From the NCBI GenBank assembly GCA_036518635.1, contig DATDMT010000158.1, positions 1-35,540 on the forward strand: DNA of 35,540 nt, in the 5' to 3' direction. The notes under the pieces were generated by a model, which saw nothing but the letters and a program-made list of their open reading frames with translations, was not told where the DNA came from and did no database searches. Below are positions 17,477-25,091 of the stretch, piece by piece (the first letter of the stretch is position 1; every line of letters starts with the position of its first letter). A program made the translations under genes and the position numbers. This DNA is from AWTP1-18 sp036518635 (GTDB lineage Bacteria; Pseudomonadota; Gammaproteobacteria; Burkholderiales; Rhodocyclaceae).

Positions 17477-17576
17477 GGCTTTGCCTCAGACGATATCCAG
17501 GGCTGTTACAGTTACGTACCCACCCCCAAACCCCCGCCCTGCGGGGGTTTCTAGTTTGAGGGCCGCGAAGCGGCCC
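17461..17576 (+). repeat. composite gene-end repeat, copy 3 (downstream of pilU)
   Basis: Hairpin A: 17461-17479 and 17483-17501 are perfect 19-bp inverted copies around loop TTT; the pilU stop TGA is inside the left arm. Hairpin B: AAACCCCCGC (17528-17537) with GCGGGGGTTT (17541-17550), followed directly by CTAGTTTGAG; the TTT after it could give some termination. Hairpin C: GGGCCGC (17560-17566) with GCGGCCC (17570-17576). B differs from other copies in sequence but keeps position and the CTAGT motif. Confidence 0.75.
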
Positions 17577-17741
17577 TGGGGATTGGTCGAAATGGGCTGC
17601 CGGGGCACTAGTTTCCCTTCTGAAACAATCTGTTGCATTTTTTGGTTGAATCTTTTGCGGTCGGCCCCATCTATATCTTCACTTTTCAATGCAAGCCCCG
17701 GCCGCTGGCGTTTTGGCGGCCATTCAACGAGGTGAGGATTC
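17577..17741 (+). promoter_or_regulatory. AT-richer intergenic region upstream of the 61-residue ORF
   Basis: After the pilU repeat there is an AT-rich patch (about 17620-17690) that stands out from its surroundings. It holds TTGAAT and, 20 bases later, TATATC as loose -35/-10 candidates, and a GAGGTGAGG ribosome site just before the ATG at 17742. A promoter for the two small genes downstream is plausible but not demonstrated. Confidence 0.35.
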
Positions 17742-17927
17742 ATGAAGGCGAACCACCCGAGACTGATCGACGTTCTGGCCCCGATACGCTTTGAGGACAA
17801 TCCCAAGCGTGCCCAGGTGACCCGGACCATCCGCCAGCCCGAGATCGATGCCCTGGAGATGCTGGAAGCTCTCCCCGACAACTGTCGCAGCGCCAAGAAG
17901 TCCGGCGCCCGCAGCGCCAAGCGCTGA
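17742..17927 (+). CDS. small basic protein of unknown function
   Basis: A 61-residue reading frame with a strong ribosome site (GAGGTGAGG, six bases before ATG) and an AT-rich upstream region. The N-terminal two thirds look like a short alpha-helical domain (IRQPEIDALEMLEALPDN). The last 14 residues are Lys/Arg/Ser-rich (SAKKSGARSAKR), which could bind nucleic acid. I recognise no family. The TPR-like gene 88 bases downstream lies on the same strand and may be co-transcribed; a GC-rich hairpin (17955-17970) separates them. Reality of the gene rests on its start signal and codon pattern. Confidence 0.6.
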   Translation: MKANHPRLIDVLAPIRFEDNPKRAQVTRTIRQPEIDALEMLEALPDNCRSAKKSGARSAKR

Positions 17928-18015
17928 GTTTCGCTCCCCGCGTAGCAGATCCATGCCGGCCCAGGCCGGCGGGGGTCGTTGCGCCCGAAATCCCCGCTAG
18001 CCTTGGAGAGCCGCG

Positions 18016-18426
18016 ATGATCACTGCCTTGATTGATCTGCTGGGGGCCTATTACCAGGCCGGCGACTTCGCCCAGGTCGCCACCGTTGCCCGGGGCATGC
18101 TGAGCGCCATTCCAGGCGACTTGGTGGCCCTGCAATTCCTCGGCCTGGCCTATTACCGTAGCGGCCGCATCGACGATGCCCGCCAGGTGTTCCGGCAGGT
18201 CGCGCAGCAACTGGATCAAACCGATCCCGGTCCAGTGGTGGGTAGCAGCGAACTGGCCTCGGACATCAGCTACCGGGAAGCGACCCGCCCCGGCTCGGGT
18301 CTGGCCGATGGCTGGTACCGCATCGGCAAGCTGCTCAAGGGCTGGCGCTTCACGAAGCCGGCTGCCCTGGCATTTCGCGCCGCAATGGCGGCGCGGGGCA
18401 CAAGCCCCGTCAAGACGCCGGCTTAA
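18016..18426 (+). CDS. small TPR-like protein
   Basis: A 136-residue protein whose first 65 residues form two tetratricopeptide-like helix pairs (LIDLLGAYYQAGDFAQVATV, then LQFLGLAYYRSGRIDDARQVF), a scaffold for protein contacts. The C-terminal half is less ordered and ends in a basic, Ala-rich tail. There is no signal peptide. A TTGGAGAG ribosome site precedes ATG 18016. The stop overlaps the stop of the convergent rRNA methyltransferase gene by two bases, so no terminator can lie between them. Partner and function are unknown. Confidence 0.7.
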   Translation: MITALIDLLGAYYQAGDFAQVATVARGMLSAIPGDLVALQFLGLAYYRSGRIDDARQVFRQVAQQLDQTDPGPVVGSSELASDISYREATRPGSGLADGWYRIGKLLKGWRFTKPAALAFRAAMAARGTSPVKTPA

Positions 18427-19583
18427 TCGCCCTTGTTGGGCCGGTTCTGGCCGGCCACCATGGGGAAGCCGTAAAGCCGGCATTCCAGGTTGCCGTTGAA
18501 CAGCGGCGTCTTGCGCTTGGGCTTCAGGCCGATCAGTTTGGGCAGGCGGGTGTCCGCCGAGAGGAACCAGCAGTTCCAGCCGGCCCAGCGCTTTTTCAGG
18601 GCGTCGCCCAAGCGCGGGTAGAAGGCCGCCAGCGCGTCGTCGCTCTCCAGGCGCTCGCCGTAGGGCGGGTTGCTGAGCAGCACGCCCTCCGCAGCGATGG
18701 GCACCACCGCCAGGATGTCGGCGCGACTGACTTCCACCAGATCGTCCAGCCCGGCATGGGCCAGGTTCTGCCGCGCCCGCTCCACCGCGTCGTGGGAGAT
18801 GTCGGAGCCGCGGATCGGCAGCGAGCTGACCGCCACCCGGCGCTCTGCCGCCGCCATGCGCAGGCGCTTCCACATCGCAGCATCGAAATCCTTGAGCCGC
18901 TCGAAACCGAAACCGCCGCGCTCCCGCGAGAGCCCCGGGGCATCGCCGAGAGCCATCTGCGCCGCTTCGATCAGGAAGGTGCCGCTGCCGCACATCGGGT
19001 CCATCAGCGGCATGCCCGGCTGCCAGCCGGCCAAGCGCAGGATGCCGGCGGCCAGGTTTTCCTTCAGCGGCGCCTCGACCTTGGCAATCTTGTGGCCGCG
19101 CTGGTACAGGGCCTCACCCGAGGTGTCGAGATACAGCGTGGCTTCCGTGTCGGTGAGGAACAGGTGGATGCGCACATCCGGGTTCTTGGTGTCGACGTTG
19201 GGACGCTCCTGCTTGTCGGCGCGAAAGCGGTCGCAGATCGCATCCTTGACCCGCAGGGTGATGTATTCCAGGCTCTTCAGCGGCGAGCGCTGGGCCGTGA
19301 CATAGACGCGGATGCTGCGCTCCGACGCGAAAAAACGCGGCCAGGCAACGCCGGTGGCGAGCTTGTAGATGTCGTCCTCGCCGCGATAGCTGCCGCGCGC
19401 CATGCGCCGGAGGACGCGGGTGGCGATACGGGATTCGAGATTGACCCGATAGCAGGTTTCCAGATTGCCCTGGAAGGCCACGCCGCCGGGCACCGGCTGC
19501 ACCGACTGGCCGCCGACGGCGGTCACGTCCTCCGCCAGCAGGGCTTCGAGACCGCGGGGACAGGGAGAGAAGAAGTTTTCCAT
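18423..19583 (-). CDS. rlmL: RlmL-type 23S rRNA (guanine-N2) methyltransferase
   Basis: A 386-residue class I SAM methyltransferase with an N-terminal ferredoxin-like/THUMP RNA-binding region (about 1-155) and a C-terminal catalytic domain. SAM motif I region reads DPMCGSGTFLIEAA and the catalytic motif is NPPYGER, as in N2-guanine methyltransferases. It matches the N-terminal half of E. coli RlmL (which is fused to RlmK there) and stand-alone homologues such as B. subtilis YpsC, which make m2G2445. The ATG at 19583 starts at the conserved FFSPCPRGLEALL; 14 further in-frame codons upstream run towards the adjacent repeat and are unlikely. The RlmK partner is not seen nearby. Confidence 0.88.
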   Translation of the reverse strand: MENFFSPCPRGLEALLAEDVTAVGGQSVQPVPGGVAFQGNLETCYRVNLESRIATRVLRRMARGSYRGEDDIYKLATGVAWPRFFASERSIRVYVTAQRSPLKSLEYITLRVKDAICDRFRADKQERPNVDTKNPDVRIHLFLTDTEATLYLDTSGEALYQRGHKIAKVEAPLKENLAAGILRLAGWQPGMPLMDPMCGSGTFLIEAAQMALGDAPGLSRERGGFGFERLKDFDAAMWKRLRMAAAERRVAVSSLPIRGSDISHDAVERARQNLAHAGLDDLVEVSRADILAVVPIAAEGVLLSNPPYGERLESDDALAAFYPRLGDALKKRWAGWNCWFLSADTRLPKLIGLKPKRKTPLFNGNLECRLYGFPMVAGQNRPNKGD

Positions 19584-19602
19584 GAGCGTGAAAGAGTTTG
19601 GT

Positions 19603-19669
19603 GATATCGAGCGCAGCGAGCTCATTAGTAGCCTCCCCCGCGAGGGGGAGGATGGGAGGGGGCGGGTGT
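19603..19669 (-). repeat. composite gene-end repeat, copy 4 (downstream of hemJ)
   Basis: Hairpin B is CCTCCCCC (19632-19639) with GGGGGAGG (19644-19651), loop GCGA, flanked by ATTAGTAG on one side and ATGGGAGGGGGCGGG on the other. Read on the minus strand it lies downstream of hemJ in the same orientation as the other copies have to their upstream genes. The flank GATATCGAGCG..AGCGAGC is shared with copy 5. No perfect stop-spanning palindrome remains at the hemJ end; only short imperfect complementarity (GCGCT/AGCGC) is seen. Confidence 0.7.
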
Positions 19670-19721
19670 AGTTGCCTTGCGCGCTTGCATGGATGAACGG
19701 GCGCTCACAGAAAGCAGCGCG

Positions 19722-20138
19722 CTAAAAGGGCTTTACCACTACCAGAATCACGATGGTGACCAGGGCCAGCACCGGGATTTCGTTGAAGACGCGGAACCAG
19801 ACATGGCTGCGCTTATTGCGCCCCGCCTGAAAGTTGCGCAGCACCGCACCGCAACTCAGATGGTAGGCCACCAGGCCCAGCACCAAGGCGGTCTTGGCAT
19901 GCAGCCAGCCGCCGGAAAAACCGAAGCCGATCCACAGCCAGAAGCCGAAAGCCACCGCCAGGGCGCCGATGGGAGTGACGAAACGGTAGAGCTTGGCCGC
20001 CATCAGCAGCAGGCGCTCACGCTCGGCCACGCTGTCGGCCGACACCATCGCCAGATTGACGAAGATCCGCGGCAGGTAGAACAGGCCGGCGAACCAGCTG
20101 ACGACGAAGACGATGTGAAAGGCTTTGACCCAAAGCAT
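19722..20138 (-). CDS. hemJ: HemJ-type protoporphyrinogen IX oxidase / CopD-like membrane protein
   Basis: A 138-residue protein with four hydrophobic helices. The N-terminus (LWVKAFHIVFVVSWFAGLFY) is typical of HemJ, which oxidises protoporphyrinogen IX in the inner membrane. H8 and K82 (in GGWLHAK) fit the positions of the heme-ligand His and Lys described for Synechocystis HemJ. Length fits (about 140). The start overlaps the stop of the SDR-type gene by one base, so the two are coupled. An exact role in heme synthesis is likely but depends on the absence of hemG/hemY elsewhere. Confidence 0.85.
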   Translation of the reverse strand: MLWVKAFHIVFVVSWFAGLFYLPRIFVNLAMVSADSVAERERLLLMAAKLYRFVTPIGALAVAFGFWLWIGFGFSGGWLHAKTALVLGLVAYHLSCGAVLRNFQAGRNKRSHVWFRVFNEIPVLALVTIVILVVVKPF

Positions 20139-21007
20139 CAGTGGTTCCTCAGGGCATCTGCAATGCCCGCATCAACGGTGGGATAGGCGAGGCGCAGGCC
20201 CAGCTCAATGTGCATGCGCCGGTTCTCCAACTGGCGCGATTCGTTCATGAAGGAGAGCTGCATCGCCGGCAGTTGCGCCTCGGCTTCGACCCGCGGCAGG
20301 CGCGGCAGCCGCGCCATGCCATAAGCATCGGCGAGGCGATCGTACCAGTCGCCCATCAACAGCGGCTGGTCGTCGCAGATGTTGTAGGCGCGGTTGGCGG
20401 CGCCGCAGCGCAGGGCGCGTTCGCAGGCCCGCGCCAGGTCTTCCGCATGGATGTGGTTACTGTAGCCGTCGTCCTCGCGGCGGAACAGCGGCAGGCCGCG
20501 GCGCAAGCGCTCCAGCGGCATGCGGTCGGCAGCGTAGATGCCCGGTGCCCGCAGCAGGGAAACGCGGCAGCCGCTGCGGCGGCCGAAGGCGCGCAACTGG
20601 CACTCGGCGCTGACCCGCCGCCGCGCCCGGGCGGTGCTGGGTCGGGCAGCGCGAGTTTCCGCCACCCGGGCACCGCCGCAATCGCCATAGACCCCGCTGG
20701 TGCTGATGTAGATCAGGGCCGATGGTAGACTCCCGCGCCGAGCCAGAGCCGCCAGCAGGCGCCGGGTGCGCGGGTCGTCGTCGCCATGGTCCGGCGGCGG
20801 CGCGCTGTGCAGCACGGCGTCGGCCAGGCCAGCGAGACGGTGCAGGGTGTGGGGGCGATCCAGGTCGCCGAGAATCTGGGTCACGCCCTGCGCGGCCAGT
20901 TCGGCGTCCCGCGTCCGCACCAGCGCATACACCCGCCAATGGCGCAGCAGCCGCGGCAGGGCGCGGCGTACCGTGTCGCCGCAACCCACGATTAACAGTC
21001 TTTGCAT
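20138..21007 (-). CDS. SDR-family NAD(P)-dependent epimerase-like protein (YeeZ-like)
   Basis: A 289-residue extended SDR protein related to E. coli YeeZ and UDP-sugar epimerases. The N-terminus LLIVGCGDTVRR is the nucleotide-binding turn, but the usual third Gly (GCGDVGRR in relatives) is missing. YISTSGVYGD contains the conserved Ser/Tyr region of atypical SDRs, RAPGIY is the post-catalytic loop, and HAEDLARAC with NICDDQP completes the family pattern. The substrate is unknown. It is the first gene of the pair with hemJ and starts only 14 bases from the divergent reductase gene. Confidence 0.85.
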   Translation of the reverse strand: MQRLLIVGCGDTVRRALPRLLRHWRVYALVRTRDAELAAQGVTQILGDLDRPHTLHRLAGLADAVLHSAPPPDHGDDDPRTRRLLAALARRGSLPSALIYISTSGVYGDCGGARVAETRAARPSTARARRRVSAECQLRAFGRRSGCRVSLLRAPGIYAADRMPLERLRRGLPLFRREDDGYSNHIHAEDLARACERALRCGAANRAYNICDDQPLLMGDWYDRLADAYGMARLPRLPRVEAEAQLPAMQLSFMNESRQLENRRMHIELGLRLAYPTVDAGIADALRNH

Positions 21008-21021
21008 CGAGCGATTATCCC

Positions 21022-22035
21022 ATGAGCTACCGCGTCACCCTGAAGCCCAGCGGCCACCAGTACCAGGCGGCCGACAACGAAACCCTGCTGCAGTCGGCCG
21101 ACGATGCCGGCTTCAAGCTGCCCTACGGCTGCCGCAACGGCGCCTGCGGCGCCTGCAAGGCCAAGGTCGTGGAAGGCCGCGTGGCCCTCGGCGAGTTCGC
21201 CGGCAACGCGCTCTCCGCCGCCGATAGGGATGCCGACATCACCCTGCTCTGCTGCGCCAAGCCGCTTTCCGACCTGGTGCTGGAGGTGCGCGAAGTCAGC
21301 ATCGCCGGCGGCATTGAGGTGAAGACCTTGCCCTGCCGCGTGCAGAAGATGGAAACCCTGGCCCCCGACGTGATCGCCCTGCAGCTCAAGCTGCCGGCCA
21401 GCGAACGGCTGCAGTTCATGGCCGGCCAGTACATCGAGTTCATCCTCAAGGATGGCGGCCGCCGCGCCTTCTCCCTGGCCAACGCGCCCCATCACGACGA
21501 ATACCTGGAAGTGCATGTACGCCTGGTGCCCGGCGGCCAGTTCACCGGCCATGTCTTCGAGGGCATGAAGGAAAAGGACATCCTGCGTTTCGAAGGCCCC
21601 CTGGGCAGCTTCTTCCTGCGCGAGGATTCCAACAAGCCGATCATCATGCTGGCCGGCGGCACCGGCTTCGCGCCGATCAAGGCCCTGGTGGAGCACGCCC
21701 TGCACTCGAAGATCGAGCGCCCGATCCACATCTACTGGGGCGCCCGTGACCGGGCCGGCCTGTATCAAGCGGCGCTACCCGAGCAATGGGCGGCGGAACA
21801 TGCCCAGATCAACTATGTGCCGGTGCTCTCAGATGCCGCCCCGAACGATGCCTGGAGCGGCCGTACCGGCCTGGTGCACCAGGCGGTGCTGGCGGACTTC
21901 GCCGACCTCTCCGGCTTCCAGGTCTATGCCTGCGGCGCGCCGGCGATGATCGAAGCGGCGCAGAAGGACTTCGCCGCCGCCGGCCTGCCGGCCGAAGAGT
22001 TCTTCGCCGACTCGTTTACCTTCGCGCCGCGCTAA
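21022..22035 (+). CDS. 2Fe-2S ferredoxin / FAD / NAD(P)H oxidoreductase
   Basis: A 337-residue electron-transfer protein. Residues 1-90 are a plant-type ferredoxin domain with C37, C42, C45 and a fourth Cys in LLCCAKP (77-78). Then an FAD-binding barrel with RAFSLANAP (RxYS-type flavin motif) and a NAD-binding domain with GGTGFAPIKAL and a terminal EEFFADSF. This is the layout of phenol hydroxylase and methane monooxygenase reductases and of AscD-like proteins (often annotated CDP-6-deoxy-delta-3,4-glucoseen reductase). No oxygenase is nearby, so the electron acceptor is unknown. The ATG at 21022 leads directly into the ferredoxin fold; upstream in-frame sequence is antisense to the SDR gene. 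Confidence 0.9.
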   Translation: MSYRVTLKPSGHQYQAADNETLLQSADDAGFKLPYGCRNGACGACKAKVVEGRVALGEFAGNALSAADRDADITLLCCAKPLSDLVLEVREVSIAGGIEVKTLPCRVQKMETLAPDVIALQLKLPASERLQFMAGQYIEFILKDGGRRAFSLANAPHHDEYLEVHVRLVPGGQFTGHVFEGMKEKDILRFEGPLGSFFLREDSNKPIIMLAGGTGFAPIKALVEHALHSKIERPIHIYWGARDRAGLYQAALPEQWAAEHAQINYVPVLSDAAPNDAWSGRTGLVHQAVLADFADLSGFQVYACGAPAMIEAAQKDFAAAGLPAEEFFADSFTFAPR

Positions 22036-22038
22036 CCA

Positions 22039-22067
22039 GTATTGCCGCGCCGATGGCGCGGCAATAC
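22039..22067. terminator. bidirectional hairpin between convergent genes
   Basis: GTATTGCCGCGCC (22039-22051) pairs perfectly with 22055-22067 around loop GAT, 13 bp, lying exactly between the convergent stops of the reductase and radical SAM genes. No T-run follows on either strand, so it may act as a transcript end stabiliser rather than a classic terminator. No REP-type hairpin accompanies it. Confidence 0.7.
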
Positions 22068-22068
22068 G

Positions 22069-23250
22069 TCAGGGCATGATCTCGACGTACTCGTAGACCT
22101 CGCAGTCGGTGATCTGCCGCCGCACCGGCAGCGTCGCCCGGGCGAACCAGGCGGCGGGATCGTGGCGATCTATCTCGCGGCCGATGAACTTGATCAGTTC
22201 GCAGATCGGCTCCACCACGTTCTGACGGTAGCGGGCATCCTGCTTCACATAGCCCAGGTAGAGATTCTTCATGCAGTTGCGGCGGCACCAGGCGAAGGCT
22301 TCGCAGCCCTCGCAGGGCATCTCCGCCGTGGGCTGCAACGGGCTCTTCTTCAGCCAGTTGGTCTTGACGTCGCCCATCTGCATTTCCGGCACGTACATCA
22401 TGTCCGGGCAGGGGAAGATCTGGCCGTTGGGCATCACGTTCAACAGGTGAGTGGATACCCGGCACTGGGTGCGGTGGTCGTACAACTCCCGCGCCCGGTT
22501 GGGGAACAGCTTGTTGCGGACGATGCCCATCAGCGGGATCAGCGGATAGAGCCTATCGTTGCGCTCGAAGAAGCGGGCGATCAGTTGCTCCAGCACGCGC
22601 TTGCGCTTCGCCACCGAGTCGCCGCCATACATCTCGTCGGCGACGAACTGCCAGTAGAGGTAATCCACCGCGCCCTCGCCGCTGACCAGTTCATCCAATT
22701 CCTCGAACGTAGTATCGGGGTTACCCCAAGTGACCCGGGCGGTGACGCTGCCGCCGATCTGCGGCCGTACCTTGGCCAGATTGCGCATCACCTGGCGATA
22801 GATGCCGCGGCCGCGGTAGCCGTCGGTGATCGCCTCGCCGCCGTCGATGGACACCAGCACGTTGGACAGGCGCGACAGCATTTCCGTCGGCAGGTTGTCG
22901 AGCAGGGTGCCGTTGGTCTGTAGCTGGAAGCGGAACAGGGGGAAGCGTTCCATCACCTGACGTACCAGGCCCAGGTTGAGGGTCGGCTCGCCACCGTAGA
23001 AGGTGACGTACACCTCCTTCTGCGCCAGGTGACGCTCGACAAAGGCAGTCAGTTGCTCGATGTCGTAGTCCACATGGGTCTGCGAACCCAGCACCTCGCC
23101 AACGCCGAGGGAGCAGTAGGTGCATTTCAGGTTGCACTTCAGGGTCGTCAGCAGTTGCAGCTCGACGCGGCCGCCGACGATGGATTCGGCGTCATCCGCA
23201 TACAGCGCAGGAGCGGTGGCGTGGCATGACGTTCGGGACGGGTTTTGCAT
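22069..23250 (-). CDS. SPASM-domain radical SAM enzyme, peptide-modifying type
   Basis: A 393-residue radical SAM protein. C39-x3-C43-x2-C46 (KCNLKCTYC) binds the SAM cluster, and FYGGEPT (85-90) is the SAM-contacting motif. The C-terminal region has seven Cys (C263, C281, C313, C316, C322, C326, C350), with the SPASM spacing Cx2Cx5Cx3C, implying two auxiliary 4Fe-4S clusters as in anaerobic sulfatase-maturing enzymes and RiPP maturases. No sulfatase and no convincing precursor peptide gene is adjacent. A ribosome site (AAAGG) precedes the ATG; the first 30 residues are not conserved-looking. It is separated from the porin operon by a terminator, so it is transcribed on its own. The substrate is unknown. 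Confidence 0.87.
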   Translation of the reverse strand: MQNPSRTSCHATAPALYADDAESIVGGRVELQLLTTLKCNLKCTYCSLGVGEVLGSQTHVDYDIEQLTAFVERHLAQKEVYVTFYGGEPTLNLGLVRQVMERFPLFRFQLQTNGTLLDNLPTEMLSRLSNVLVSIDGGEAITDGYRGRGIYRQVMRNLAKVRPQIGGSVTARVTWGNPDTTFEELDELVSGEGAVDYLYWQFVADEMYGGDSVAKRKRVLEQLIARFFERNDRLYPLIPLMGIVRNKLFPNRARELYDHRTQCRVSTHLLNVMPNGQIFPCPDMMYVPEMQMGDVKTNWLKKSPLQPTAEMPCEGCEAFAWCRRNCMKNLYLGYVKQDARYRQNVVEPICELIKFIGREIDRHDPAAWFARATLPVRRQITDCEVYEYVEIMP

Positions 23251-23373
23251 GGTGGCCTTTGCACGAGCGGCGCAGGCGCGCGGTTACCGCGCCGGAATCG
23301 CCGGGGACGGCGAGGGTAACGGAGAGGGCCATCGCAGCGAAATGATGCAGATCAAATTCACTCCGCCGGCATG

Positions 23374-23400
23374 AAAAAAAGGGCGCCCGCAGGCGCCCTT
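23374..23400 (-). terminator. Rho-independent terminator of the MCP-PBP-porin operon
   Basis: Read on the minus strand: AAGGGCGCC, loop TGCG, GGCGCCCTT, then a run of T (seven A on the plus strand at 23374-23380, two of them paired). It lies 20 bases after the porin stop. Confidence 0.9.
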
Positions 23401-23420
23401 GTCCACTGTGCCAACGGCGC

Positions 23421-24575
23421 TCAGAACACCAGGTCGTAGCTGAGGCTGAGCAGGCGCGGATTGCCCTGCACCGGCCCATTGGGGCCGCTGCGGTCGCGCC
23501 ACCAGTCGTACTGAACCTTGACGTCGCTGGAGGCGGTCAAGTCGTAGCGCAGGGAGAGCGCACGGGTGGTGTGCTTCTCCGAGGCGTCGCCGTTGAGGAA
23601 GCCAGCGGTGTTGTCGATGTAATTGCCGTTGTAATTGGCATAGGTGGCCATCGGCAGCCATTTGCCGATGCGATAGCCGACGGCGACCAACTGGGCAAAA
23701 TCGTTCTCAAAGGTCTCGCGCCGGTTGACGTAGCTGAACTCGGTGCGCACCACCCACTTGTCGTAGTCGGCATTGAAGGCGGCAGCATAGAACTGCTGCT
23801 TGGCCTTGCCCTGGGCCGCATCGCCCCAGTATTCCCAGTCCGACTGGACGTAGGAGAAGCGAGCTTCGAACCAATCGCGGCTGATGGTCAGGTCGCCGCC
23901 GACGATGTTCGACCAGCGCTCGTTGGTCTTCGAGTGCTTGCCGTTGTAGATGCGCTGATAGGGATTGTCGTGGCGCTTCTCGTCGCCGAAGAAGAACTCG
24001 GCGCTGGACGACCAGTCGCCCCATTGGTCCTGGTAGAGCAGATTGGCGCCGTTGTAGTTGACGATGTCCCAGCCGTAGGCCTGGGGCGGCAGGCGCACCC
24101 AGGGCATGGACAGGCCGACGTCCTGCGACTCGGAGTAGTAGAACAGCGGCAGGCGCTTGCGGCCGACCTGGACGGTCAGCTTGTCGTTGACCCGGTAGGA
24201 GCCGTAGAGCCATTCCAGGTCGGTGTAGCCGTTGTGCGCGCCGCGCACCACGGCCTGGGTGGTGACCGAAAACTGCGGGCTGAACTTGGCGGTGCCCTGC
24301 AGACCCAGCTTGGAATCCGGGGCCAGGGACCAGCCCTGGTTCTTTTCGTAGATGCCGGCCTGGCCGTAATCGGCGACGAACAGCGGCGCGCTGTAGCCGA
24401 GGATGTTGGTTTCCGGATCGCCACCGACCACTTTGCCGGCCGCCACGGTGAGAAAGCCGGAGCCGGTGAATTCGACGCCGCCGGCAGTCACCGTAGCGGC
24501 ATGGGCCGGCAGGCAGGCCAGGGAGGAAAGGAGCAGCGCGCCGAAGATTCGGGCTGGGATGGTTGCTTGGTTCAT
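23421..24575 (-). CDS. outer-membrane porin
   Basis: A 384-residue beta-barrel protein with a signal peptide (cleavage probably after PAHA, residue 26). The mature chain alternates short polar and aromatic strands and ends in Phe (SLSYDLVF), the BAM recognition signal. Repeated patterns such as SSAEFFFGD, FEARFSYVQSDW and VVRTEFSYVNRRE look like barrel strands. The pore's selectivity is not evident. It lies 14 bases after a short phosphate-binding-like protein gene and ends the operon before a strong terminator, so passage of an oxyanion such as phosphate is a fair guess, no more. Confidence 0.82.
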   Translation of the reverse strand: MNQATIPARIFGALLLSSLACLPAHAATVTAGGVEFTGSGFLTVAAGKVVGGDPETNILGYSAPLFVADYGQAGIYEKNQGWSLAPDSKLGLQGTAKFSPQFSVTTQAVVRGAHNGYTDLEWLYGSYRVNDKLTVQVGRKRLPLFYYSESQDVGLSMPWVRLPPQAYGWDIVNYNGANLLYQDQWGDWSSSAEFFFGDEKRHDNPYQRIYNGKHSKTNERWSNIVGGDLTISRDWFEARFSYVQSDWEYWGDAAQGKAKQQFYAAAFNADYDKWVVRTEFSYVNRRETFENDFAQLVAVGYRIGKWLPMATYANYNGNYIDNTAGFLNGDASEKHTTRALSLRYDLTASSDVKVQYDWWRDRSGPNGPVQGNPRLLSLSYDLVF

Positions 24576-24589
24576 TTCGCTGGGTTTCC

Positions 24590-25054
24590 TTACTGGACGG
24601 AGAACACCACCTTGACGCTGGCGTCGACGGCGGTTTTTTCGATATAGCCAACGGCGTTCGGGTTGCCGCCCACCGCCTTCTTTATGTCGGCGCTACTGGC
24701 GGCTTCCTTGGGCGGCGTGCCCTTGCCGGTGAAGGACAGCTTGGACCAGTAGGCCTTGGCCTGGGCCGCCGACTTGCCGGTGACCTTGGAGTAGAACTCC
24801 TCGCGGACGGGGCTGGACTCGGGCAGGTCCATCAGCTCAGGGGCGCCGCCGCCAGGCAGGGAGGTGAGCTTGCCGAGGAACAGGTCGGACGCCTGCTCCT
24901 TGCTCAGGTTGGCAGCCGGGCTCTTGGCGCCCACCACCACCACTTGGGCGGCGACCGGTGTTGCCCACAAGGTGGCCAGCAGCAGGGTGGTGGCAATCGC
25001 CGTGGCGCCCGACAGCGGGTGCCGCAGGGCCGGTTGGGTCTTACTTCGGGTCAT
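24590..25054 (-). CDS. short periplasmic phosphate-binding-like protein (single PBP lobe)
   Basis: A 154-residue secreted protein. The signal peptide ends near VAAQ (about residue 37), leaving roughly 118 residues, about one lobe of a PstS-type binding protein. Family-like blocks are LSKEQASDLFLGK, REEFYSKVTGKS, AYWSKLSFTGKG and NPNAVGYIEKTAVD. Proteins of this size are found in many proteobacteria and are usually labelled phosphate ABC transporter substrate-binding, but no pst permease genes are present here. It sits between an MCP gene (37 bases upstream) and a porin gene (14 bases downstream), suggesting a role as ligand receptor or delivery protein for one of them. Confidence 0.82.
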   Translation of the reverse strand: MTRSKTQPALRHPLSGATAIATTLLLATLWATPVAAQVVVVGAKSPAANLSKEQASDLFLGKLTSLPGGGAPELMDLPESSPVREEFYSKVTGKSAAQAKAYWSKLSFTGKGTPPKEAASSADIKKAVGGNPNAVGYIEKTAVDASVKVVFSVQ

Positions 25055-25091
25055 ACGAAATCCTCAGGTTGGACGGCCGGAATCGGTGCGG

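Noticed and set aside
17955..17970. GCCGGCC/GGCCGGC hairpin between the 61-residue ORF and the TPR-like gene
   Set aside because: Only a two-base gap between arms and no T-run; such GC palindromes are expected by chance in this composition, and it lacks the REP-like features.
23192..23332. 46-codon minus-strand frame with a Cys-rich end (CAVCG) overlapping the start of the radical SAM gene, as a possible precursor peptide
   Set aside because: It overlaps the enzyme gene out of frame by about 59 bases, has no ribosome site and has no leader/core pattern; a chance frame is more likely.
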